DNA from: JOPF136 sp963773835
GTDB taxonomy: Bacteria; Acidobacteriota; Terriglobia; Acidiferrales; UBA7541
Assembly: GCA_963773835.1 (NCBI GenBank)
Contig: CAVZCQ010000004.1
Coordinates: 806,001 to 870,000 of the forward strand
DNA: 64,000 nt
Direction of reading: 5' to 3'
This document shows positions 36,376-44,900 of the stretch, piece after piece; position 1 is the first letter of the stretch; the number at the start of each line of letters is the position of its first letter. The notes beneath the pieces were generated by a model. The model was given only the letters and a program-made list of their open reading frames with translations. It had not been told where the DNA came from and did not search any database. The translations under genes and the position numbers were made by a program.

Positions 36376-39300
36376 ATGAGCGTGGAGCAAGCCGCCGCGC
36401 AACTCCCGGATTCCGAACTCCTCTTCGAAGGGTTCGAAAACCTGATGCCGTTCCGCGTGCAGGACATCCTGCTCGTCTCCAGCCTCTACGATTCCTTCAT
36501 CCTCCGTGAAGACGGCCGCGTAAACGAACTCCTCATCGGCGAATCGCTGGAGCTGAACCTGCCGCACCTGCCCGGCATCACGCACGTCTCCAGCTACGCG
36601 GAGGCGCTCGCCCTGGCTCGCTCCGAATCCCGCTTCAACCTGATCGTCACCAACCTCACCGTCGGCGGCATGAGCGCGGCGGAATTTGCCCGTGAAGTGC
36701 GGGAATCCGGCCTCGATGTCCCCGTCGTCGTCCTGGCCTACGACTATCGCGAAGTGAAGAATTTCGTCGCTCGCCATCCGGAGACGGACATCGAGCGCAT
36801 CTTCCTGTGGCAGGGAAACGCCCGCATCCTCGTCGCCATCGTCAACTACATCGAAGACAAGCGCAACGCGCTCCATGACACGCGCGCCATGGGCGTTCCC
36901 GTGCTCCTCGTCGCCGAAGACAACATCCGCTACTCTTCCTCCTTCCTCCCCGCCATCTACACCGAACTCATCACCCAGTCCCGCCGCGTGATTCAGGAAG
37001 GCATCAGCGTGGCCCACAAGCTGGTGCGCATGCGCGCCCGCCCCAAAATCCTGCTCTCCTCCACGTTTGAAGACGCTGCCGATCAGGTCCGCCGCTACCA
37101 GGAATTTCTGCTCGGCATCGTTTCCGACGTGGAGTTTCCCCGCGGCGGCGCGCTCAGCGAGGAATCCGGCTTCGCGCTCGCGCATCTCGCCCGCGAGCTG
37201 GTGCCCGATGTGCCCGTGGTGCTGCACTCCAGCCGCACTAAATTCCGCACCCGCGCCCACTCCGAAGGCTTTGCCTTTCTTCGCAAGCGCTCCCCCACGT
37301 TTCTCCGCGATCTGCGCCGCGTTATGACCCAGGAATTCGGCTTCGGCGATTTCGTCTTCCGCCTGCCCGACCAGAGCGAAGTGGCCCGCGCCGCCAACCT
37401 CGGCGAACTGGACGCCAACCTCCGCAGCGTCCCGCCGGAAAGCGTGGCCTTCCACGCCCAGCGCAACCATTTTTCCCGCTGGCTGCGCGCCCGCACCGAG
37501 TTTGCCCTGGCCCAGAAGCTCCGCCCGCGCAAAGTCACCGATTTCGCCACCGTCGAGGACCTGCGCAAGAACCTCGTCGAAGCCATCGCCGAATACCGCC
37601 GCGAGCAGAGCGAAGTGCTCATCGGCGACTTCAAGGCCGATACCTTCCAGCCCGCCGACTCGCTGTTTCTGCGTATCGGCGCGGGCTCGCTCGGCGGAAA
37701 GGCGCGCGGCCTGGCCTTCATGCGCCATCTGTTGCGCAAAGGCCGGATCCGCAATCGTTTCGCCGGCGTGCGCATCGCCGTTCCTCCAGCCGTCGTCCTG
37801 GCCACCGATGTGTTCGAGAATTTCGTCGTGGAAAACAACCTGATGGATTTCGCCCTGCACTCGAATGACGACGCGGAAATCCGCCAGCGCTTCCTGGAGG
37901 CGCCCCTCGCCGCGTCCCTGCAGGACGACCTGCGCGCGTTTCTTCGCGAGGTGCGCTATCCGCTGGCCGTGCGCTCCTCCAGCCTCCTCGAGGATTCGCA
38001 ATACCAGCCATTCACCGGCGTGTACGAGACCTTCATGCTCGGCAACCAGCAGGAAAACGTCGCGCCGCGCCTCGGCCAGCTCATGGAAGCCATCAAGCGC
38101 GTGTACGCCTCCACGTTCAGCCAGCATGCCAAATCCTACGTGCGCGCCACGCCCTTCCGCCTGGAAGAGGAGCGCATGGCCGTCATCCTCCAGCAGGTCG
38201 TCGGCAATCCGCACGGCCACCGCTTCTATCCCGATTTCTCCGGCGTCGCCCGCTCCCGAAATTTCTATCCGGTGGATCCGATGGCGCCGGAAGACGGGAT
38301 TGCCGCCGTCGCCCTGGGCATGGGCCGCACCGTCGTGAACGGAGGAAAATGCCTCACCTTCTGCCCGCGCTACCCGCGACACCTGGTGCAATTCTCCGCG
38401 GTGGAAGACATCCTGGCCAACGCGCAATCCGATTTCTGGGCTCTCGATCTGGATTACGGCCCTCGCGAAGGCCCTGCGGCGAACCTCCACGAAGTGCGCT
38501 TCGGTCTCGACGCCGCGGAGACGGACGGCACGCTCGCTGCCGTCGGCTCCACGTACTCCATGGACAATCACGCCGTGTATGACGGGCTGAGCCGCCCGGG
38601 CGCGCGCATCGTGAGCTTCGCCCCCATCCTGAAGCACGGTGTCTTTCCCCTCGCGCCGATCCTCGAACAGCTCCTGCGCCTGGGGGAAGATGCGCTCGGC
38701 CAGCCTGTCGAAATCGAATTTGCCGTGCGCCTGCCCGCCGGGGCGGGCATGCCGCGCCACGCCGGCGAAGACGCCGACTTCGGGTTTCTTCAGGTTCGCC
38801 CGCTCGTCCTCTCGCAGATGGGAGGCGATTTGCGCATGGAAGACGTGCAGCCGGCCAGCCTCATCTGTGACAGTGCGCGCGTGCTCGGCCACGGCCGCAT
38901 CCAGGATTTGCAGGATGTTCTCGTTGTTGACTCGCATCGCTTCGACCGCAGCCGCAGCCAGGAAGTCGCCGAAGCGGTCGCCCGGTTCAACGCCAAATTG
39001 CGCGACCAGAACGCTCCCTACCTGCTGATCGGCGTTGGCCGTTGGGGCTCGAACGATCCCTGGCTCGGCATCCCCGTCGAATGGGACGAGATCTCCGGCG
39101 CGCGCGTGATTGTTGAAGCCGGCTTCCGCGATTTTCGCGTCACGCCGTCACAGGGCAGCCACTTCTTCCAGAATCTGGTGGCCTTCCAGGTGGGCTATTT
39201 CACCGTGAATCCGGATGCGGGCGAAGGTCTGGTCGATTGGGAGTGGCTCGCCGCACAGCCCGCTGTCGAAGAACGTGACTGCGTCCGCCATCTCCATTTC

Positions 39301-39381
39301 TCCGAGCCGCTGCTCGTGGTCATGAACAGCAAACAGAGCCGCGGCATGATTTTCAAACCCGGCCAGCCCGAGCCAAAGTAG
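36376..39381 (+). CDS. receiver-domain / PEP-synthase-like ATP-grasp fusion lacking the phosphohistidine domain
   Basis: 1001 residues. Residues 28-130 are a receiver-like domain whose usual phospho-Asp is Asn (N93 in LIVTNLT), and 173-330 a second one with D251 in GIVSDVEFPRGG. From about 425 follows a pyruvate phosphate dikinase/PEP synthase N-terminal ATP-grasp region: LGGKARGLAF (GGK loop), VRSSSLLEDS (the VRSS..ED motif) and GMGRTVVNGG. The phosphohistidine swivel motif (GG-T-H-A) and the PEP-binding barrel are absent. A C-terminal block (GVGRWGSNDPWLG, TPSQGSHFFQNL) ends the protein. It could phosphorylate or bind a nucleotide-linked target under two-component control; its reaction is unknown. 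Ribosome site AGGGGA precedes ATG 36376. Confidence 0.83.
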   Translation: MSVEQAAAQLPDSELLFEGFENLMPFRVQDILLVSSLYDSFILREDGRVNELLIGESLELNLPHLPGITHVSSYAEALALARSESRFNLIVTNLTVGGMSAAEFAREVRESGLDVPVVVLAYDYREVKNFVARHPETDIERIFLWQGNARILVAIVNYIEDKRNALHDTRAMGVPVLLVAEDNIRYSSSFLPAIYTELITQSRRVIQEGISVAHKLVRMRARPKILLSSTFEDAADQVRRYQEFLLGIVSDVEFPRGGALSEESGFALAHLARELVPDVPVVLHSSRTKFRTRAHSEGFAFLRKRSPTFLRDLRRVMTQEFGFGDFVFRLPDQSEVARAANLGELDANLRSVPPESVAFHAQRNHFSRWLRARTEFALAQKLRPRKVTDFATVEDLRKNLVEAIAEYRREQSEVLIGDFKADTFQPADSLFLRIGAGSLGGKARGLAFMRHLLRKGRIRNRFAGVRIAVPPAVVLATDVFENFVVENNLMDFALHSNDDAEIRQRFLEAPLAASLQDDLRAFLREVRYPLAVRSSSLLEDSQYQPFTGVYETFMLGNQQENVAPRLGQLMEAIKRVYASTFSQHAKSYVRATPFRLEEERMAVILQQVVGNPHGHRFYPDFSGVARSRNFYPVDPMAPEDGIAAVALGMGRTVVNGGKCLTFCPRYPRHLVQFSAVEDILANAQSDFWALDLDYGPREGPAANLHEVRFGLDAAETDGTLAAVGSTYSMDNHAVYDGLSRPGARIVSFAPILKHGVFPLAPILEQLLRLGEDALGQPVEIEFAVRLPAGAGMPRHAGEDADFGFLQVRPLVLSQMGGDLRMEDVQPASLICDSARVLGHGRIQDLQDVLVVDSHRFDRSRSQEVAEAVARFNAKLRDQNAPYLLIGVGRWGSNDPWLGIPVEWDEISGARVIVEAGFRDFRVTPSQGSHFFQNLVAFQVGYFTVNPDAGEGLVDWEWLAAQPAVEERDCVRHLHFSEPLLVVMNSKQSRGMIFKPGQPEPK

Positions 39382-39406
39382 CCCCGCGGGTTCTGCCTGC
39401 AGTTCC

Positions 39407-41716
39407 CTAAAATATGTCGTAGATGTAATCGTGCGCCGCGAGCGCCGCTTTGCTGAACGTCCCGGCGTCGACGCGTTTCACCACTTCTTCCCGCGTGAGG
39501 TCGAACACGGCGTCCAGAATCTGCCCGCGCTCTTTCTCGTGCGCCTCGCCCACCACAAATAGCACACGCGCGCTGTGCTGGATGTACCGCGGCGAGAGCA
39601 ATTGTTTCTTCAGCAGATCCATAATCACGCCCGCCTTTGACCGGTCGAACCGCCCGGGGTCGCCCCGACGGTCCAACTCCGCGAAAAACTGCGCGGTCCA
39701 CTCGTTATGGAATTCCCACACTTTCTCGAAGAGTGCGGGCGTAAAACGCTCGCCGGCTTTCACCTGCTGGGCGTTGACCGACGGCACCACGCCGTCTTCG
39801 GTGAGCGCCGGACGCTTCAGCCAGCCGTCCTTCGTGATCGCGGCCTGGTGATGCGCCAGCGTCCACAGCCACGAAACGTCGATGCGATACGTCGCCAGAT
39901 CGTTCATGAACCGCAGGCACAGCTCGTAGTCGTCTATGGCCGCGGCAAAATTCCCGTTCAGGATCTGGAAGCCGTAGTTCGCCGCCATATAAAATGCGTG
40001 CTGGATGTGCTCGATGGTGATCTCGCCCTTCGGCACCCCGTAGATGGAGTCCCACAGTTCCTGCGTGAAGATTTTCTCCGGCGTCGAGATGGAATCCACG
40101 GTCAGCACCCACGGCGTGATTTTTCCCTGTGCGTTGAGGAGGCCGCGGGACTCGAACAGTTGCCGTTCCGCATCGCTCAGCCCGCTTGTTGGGGTGGGAA
40201 CTGGTTTGCCCTTCACGTCCGCCGTGTCGCGCGGCGCGTCCACCATGGACTGCAGTTCCGCCACACCCGCGCGCAGCGGCACGTTCCCCGCAGCCACGTA
40301 CGCGGTTTCCGGGCTGGCCACCCAGCTCTGCCGGTAGGTGTCGTACAGTCCCCCTTTCACATGGCCCGACAGGATGTCCTCCAGCGTCGGACGCCCGTTC
40401 GCTCCCAGCGCACCCGACGGCACGAACATGAGCCCCAGCAGCCTCTCGCGCAGTTTGTCGATGGCCATCGCCCGCAGCGCCAGCGGGTTGTACCGCGACC
40501 GGCCGTAGGCATCGCTCTGCTGGTAGATCATCACCGCGGCCATCCCCCCGATGGGCGCGCCCTGCGTCATCTCGCCGTTCTTCAGTCCCGCCAGCAGCAT
40601 GATCAACGCGTTGTAGCGCTGGTACGCGATCATGGTCGGCGAAGCCATCCCGATGGTCTGCGGATCCGGAAACACGCCTTTCGGATCGTCCTTCCACATT
40701 TCCATCATGCTGCCCAGGTAGTCCCAGCGGCCCACGTTCGTTCCCAGCAGCCGCCGCCGCAGCACCCAGGCGATGGCGGGCAAATACCGCCCGGCGTTCC
40801 CTTCCTCGTACAGCACTTTGATTTTCAGCGTGCCTACGGGCACGCCGATCATGCCCTCGATCCGCGCCAGAAGTTTTTCCAGCACCAGCGCCTCCGCCGG
40901 CGTTTGGAGCTTCGGAATGTAGAAATACACGCCCGTCCCCGCGCGTACGAGCGAATCGTAGTTGTTGAAGGTCCACAGCACGAGGATGGGAATCAGCGCC
41001 GGCACGGGCCGCCCGTCCACGCGGATGTGGTCATAGTGCAGGTGCATGCCCGGAGGCCGCGCGAAGCGGATGGGCCACTGCCCCGGCGCCGTTTTGATGG
41101 AATAGGACCGCTTGTTGCCCTTCTTCACCACTTCGTAAGCGCGCCCTGTCCACTGCCCTTCCATGATTTGCTTTGCGTTCTCGAGCGCCGCGAAAATTCC
41201 CACCGGCTGATTCACCGGAGTGCCGTCAGGCTGGAAGTGCGGCGGCGAGGCGTCTTCAAAGTCCGGCATGTTCATCGGCGCCGGGCTGTTGAGCGCATTG
41301 AAAGCCATGTCCAGCGGGTGCCAGGGGCCGGTCAGCTCCAGGCCGGGATTGGTGAGCGGATGCGCGTCGGCGGGGATGGGCGTCTCGTCGTTCAGCCGCC
41401 ACCGCCATTCGGTGTTCTTGCCCAGGGCGTTGTCGATCATCCCCTGGACGATTTGGCGGAACGTCCATCTCTTTCCGCTCACGGGGTCTTCAAACGCGTC
41501 GTCCCACTTCGGCCAGCCGTACTTCTGCCGCACTGGCGCGGGCGAGCTGAGGATCGCCCGCCGCGCGGAAAGGACTGTGGCAATCGGCCCGCTCAGCTCG
41601 CGCGTCAGCGTCGTGATGGTCTGTTCGACGTTCAGCGCGCGCCCGTTCACAGTTTTGTTTCCGAACAGGTCGGGAAATTTCTGGAGAATGTCTTCGCGGA
41701 TCATGGCTTCGGACAT
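39407..41716 (-). CDS. malate synthase family protein, long form
   Basis: 769 residues, longer than malate synthase A (about 530) and G (about 720). The TIM-barrel core is recognisable: VDGRPVPALIPILVLWTFNN, YFYIPKLQTPAEALVLEKLL, the acidic metal ligand in KVLYEEGNAG, and the near-signature GTNVGRWDYLGS with its Asp; PIGGMAAVMIYQ corresponds to the GGMAA block. The late FMNDLATYRIDVSWLW matches the segment carrying the catalytic Asp. It probably condenses glyoxylate and acetyl-CoA to malate, but could use another 2-oxoacid. No isocitrate lyase is in the window. AAAGGAG precedes ATG 41716 at good spacing. A structured element lies about 120-200 bases upstream. Confidence 0.8.
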   Translation of the reverse strand: MSEAMIREDILQKFPDLFGNKTVNGRALNVEQTITTLTRELSGPIATVLSARRAILSSPAPVRQKYGWPKWDDAFEDPVSGKRWTFRQIVQGMIDNALGKNTEWRWRLNDETPIPADAHPLTNPGLELTGPWHPLDMAFNALNSPAPMNMPDFEDASPPHFQPDGTPVNQPVGIFAALENAKQIMEGQWTGRAYEVVKKGNKRSYSIKTAPGQWPIRFARPPGMHLHYDHIRVDGRPVPALIPILVLWTFNNYDSLVRAGTGVYFYIPKLQTPAEALVLEKLLARIEGMIGVPVGTLKIKVLYEEGNAGRYLPAIAWVLRRRLLGTNVGRWDYLGSMMEMWKDDPKGVFPDPQTIGMASPTMIAYQRYNALIMLLAGLKNGEMTQGAPIGGMAAVMIYQQSDAYGRSRYNPLALRAMAIDKLRERLLGLMFVPSGALGANGRPTLEDILSGHVKGGLYDTYRQSWVASPETAYVAAGNVPLRAGVAELQSMVDAPRDTADVKGKPVPTPTSGLSDAERQLFESRGLLNAQGKITPWVLTVDSISTPEKIFTQELWDSIYGVPKGEITIEHIQHAFYMAANYGFQILNGNFAAAIDDYELCLRFMNDLATYRIDVSWLWTLAHHQAAITKDGWLKRPALTEDGVVPSVNAQQVKAGERFTPALFEKVWEFHNEWTAQFFAELDRRGDPGRFDRSKAGVIMDLLKKQLLSPRYIQHSARVLFVVGEAHEKERGQILDAVFDLTREEVVKRVDAGTFSKAALAAHDYIYDIF

Positions 41717-41833
41717 CGTCAACTCCTTTGCGCGCTTCGCCACATACGGGCGCCAAACAGAGTAAGCATTATTGCCGAAACAGGCGCCACACTCCAAGTC
41801 GGCTTTTCGCGCGCTGAATGGAAATGAGGCGGA

Positions 41834-41914
41834 ATGCGCCCGGTGGCGAGGGCCCAGAAGTGGAGGCTGGAGCCGATGATCCTGAATCGGCGCCCTCAAA
41901 GTTACCGGGCGCAT
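41834..41914 (-). ncRNA. 81-nt multi-stem structured element upstream of the malate synthase family gene
   Basis: Four nested or side-by-side stems use 54 of 81 bases: P1 ATGCGCCCGGT/ACCGGGCGCAT (41834-41844 with 41904-41914, 11 bp perfect); P2 GAGGGC/GCCCTC (41848-41853 with 41892-41897); hairpin P3 CCAG/CTGG (41854-41857, 41867-41870); hairpin P4 GCCGAT/ATCGGC (41872-41877, 41886-41891). The stems make a junction typical of structured RNA. On the minus strand it would be in the 5' leader of the malate synthase family gene; it is also just after the giant gene's end. I do not recognise the family. The strand is inferred from position; the DNA itself is symmetrical enough to act in either. 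Confidence 0.55.
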
Positions 41915-41939
41915 AGGGCCGATCAAGCGCCCCAGTGAT

Positions 41940-44900
41940 TCACTGCGCGGGGGTGATGTTTACGGGTAGGTTGAGCGTCTGTGCCGTGCCGTCGCCGCTC
42001 ACTTTAACGAGGACGTTCGACTGGCCTGTGGGCGTGAACGGAGTCCCCGGCAATATCGGAGTCCCATAGTGGTAACAGGCGGTCAGTATCCCCATCCCCG
42101 CCAGAAGGACGATCAACGCAAGACGCGCTCCCAACTTCTTTTCATTCTGTTGCCGTGCGGCAAGGGCGAGCATGCCAATCAGCAAGAGCATGGCCGCGGG
42201 AAGCATGGGTGGTATCCGCCCTGGCCGCCTGTTTTGCAAATCCACCCATTCCTCGGGCGGCCTGCCCACACTGCCGACGCCATTCAGCCCCGTAGTGTAG
42301 ATCCTTAAATTCACTGTCAGGACGCTACCGTAGAGAGTGACCGTCGAGGGCGTGAAGACGCACGCTGCGTAACTAGGCAAAACCGGGCAACTCAGGGTCA
42401 ACTGCCTCCCAATGGTCCCTATGCCGCTGCCGAGCGGGGTAACGGTGATTGTGGTAGTCCCCGACTGCCCCTGCGGGATGGTGAGCGACGCTGGATTTGC
42501 AGAAAGGCTGAAGTCCCCTGGCATGGAGATGGTCTCAACCAGTACCGGGGACGAAGAGCTGGGAAAGTTCGTGTCTCCGCTGTACACCGCCGTCAAAGGA
42601 TGGATGCCAACCGCCAGCAAACTGGTGGTGTAGGAGGCCATGCCGTTCACCAGGGTTACCGGGTTGGGGTGGGTGGACGTGGATATCAGAGGTACTGACC
42701 CATCAAAGAACGTGACTGTGCCGGTGGGACTGGGATTTCCCGAGGCCGCGGCCTGGACCCCAGCCGTCAAGGTAATCGGAACGCCCAGAATGGCGCTGGA
42801 GATCGAACTGGTAAGCGTGGTCACACTCAGCCCGAAGTGGTCGTTCACGGTGATCGTCTCGCTGATGGTCGGAATCGTGACCGTTGCCGGAGGGGGCGGC
42901 GGCGGGGCTGTGGTTGACCCCGAACCGCTCAGCGAAATGGACTGCGTAAAGCTCGCGCCCGCCACCGTGCTCGTCAGATTGCTCAGGGCGGCGCTGTCCG
43001 TAAAAACGACGTTGTCGGTGTCGTTCGCGGGTGTCGCAGAGGGCGTGTAAGTGACCGTAAGCGTACAGGCGCCGCCGGAAGGCAGCGTCGTGGAGGCAGA
43101 TGTTGCGCCGTTCGAGCAGGTAACCTGCGTAACTGCGAATGGCGAACCGGCGGAAGCCGTAGCCGAAACCAGCGTCAAAGCGGCCAACCCAATGTTGGAA
43201 AGGGTGACCGTCTGGCTTCCGCTCTGCCCGCCAAAGCCAATGCTGCCGTCAGAAAAGTACGCCACGGGCGCTGCCACACTGATCAGCGGAGTGACCGTCA
43301 CCTGGTCGTTCACCGTGATCGGCTCATTGTCGGTCGGAACGGGGACGGCAACGGTGAACCCGCCAGTGAGCGTTGCGGGAGGCGGCGCGCCGTTTACAGT
43401 CACCACAACGTCGTAATTGCCCGGCAGGGTGGTCGGAAGGATGTTCAGCACGGCCGTGGCGCTCGTGGCGGAGTTCACTGTCAACGAGGCAACGGCGATC
43501 CCCACATTTCCTCCGCCGAAGGTCACCGTAGTGAGGCCGGCCACAAAATTCATCCCTGTAATGGTCACCTGCAAGTTCTGTTGCCCTTGCGCGCCAAAGT
43601 TCGGCGTTACGCTGGCTATCTGGGGCGGGGCGACGCCCGTGCCGGTAAACGAGATGACCTGGTAGAACGGGTTACCGGTAATGCTCGCGAGGTTGCTTTC
43701 TCCCGGCCTGGCGTTATCGCCAAATGCAAGGGAGACGGCCGACGCACCTGGATACATGGGGGCAAACTGGACCGTAGCAGTGCAAGAATCCCCGGGATTG
43801 ATCGTCGATGGGACCGTGCACGTCGAGCTGAAGCTGAATCCGGGTGACGTAGTGAGTCCGAATGAAATCCCGCTGAAGGCGAGAGGGCCCGTGCCCGTGT
43901 TGGTGAGAGTGATGGTGTAGGTTGGGCTCTGCCCCACGAGGACAGGACCGAAATCGAAGCTGGAACTGGACGGCGAAAAGCTCGCATACGGCCCGAGTCC
44001 CTCTCCAAGGAGCAGAAAGGCCTGACCGGCGCCTCCGGGCCCTGCGCTCGCGTTGCTATTCGTCGTCGTGGTCGCAACCGTCAAAAGTTCCGCCTGCCCG
44101 GTTCCCGGCAATGTGGGCGCGAATTGCAGCGTGAAAGTGCACGTTCCCTCCGCCCCCAGAGTGATGGGAGAAGAAAACGGGAGACTAACCGGATTGCCGT
44201 TGCACACCACATTCGTAACCGAAAAAGCCGAGCTGGAGCCTTGTAAGGTGACGCTATTGACCATGAATGGGGCACCGCCCGTGTTCATCAGCGTAAGCGA
44301 CTGGGTGCTGCTGCTATTCACATTCACCACCCCAAAATCAATCGGCCCGATGTTGGAATATTTAGCGAAGGCCGGCCCTGTGGGCGCAGCGGACAGGCTC
44401 TGGATCACCGTCGCTCCCACAGAGCTCGCCAGAGCGGCATCGTGCCCGCCCGGACCGAAGAACGAGCCCGCCACCAAGCCAGCGCTGTCCGAACTCCCGA
44501 CGTAGAACGTGGGCGGCGCGAAAGTCCCGTTCCCGTTGTTTTGCAGCACGCTCACAAGACCGCCCGCGGAAAGAACGATGTCATTGAAGCCGTCGCCATT
44601 CACGTCCGCGATGGCCGCTTCGCCCGCCCCGAGCGGGTCGGGCAGATCCGTTTCGGAGAACGCCAAGCCTCCCAGATTGACGAAATCCACGAGTCCCGGG
44701 CCATAACTTGAACACCCACCACTTCCGCCCAGGACGACGAGCAGGTCCGGCCCGGCGCTGCTGCCGCTGCCCCCGAAGCTCCCAAGAGCGGTGAAAACCG
44801 GCGCGGCGTTCGGCAGAGTCGAAGTGACGGTAACGGGCACCTGGAACGTACCGTCGCCATTGCCGGGGAAAATATATACGGCCCCGCCCATCTCAACGTA

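Noticed and set aside
36163..38937. A 924-codon open frame on the minus strand
   Set aside because: It lies antisense to gdhA and the receiver/PEP-synthase-like gene, has no recognisable domain, and is a shadow caused by strong third-position GC bias.
39707..41827. A 706-codon open frame on the plus strand
   Set aside because: Antisense to the malate synthase family gene; Arg/His-rich composition without motifs, typical of shadow frames.
41834..41914. Integron attC recombination site
   Set aside because: The required GTTRRRY and RYYYAAC core boxes are not present at the ends of the stem.
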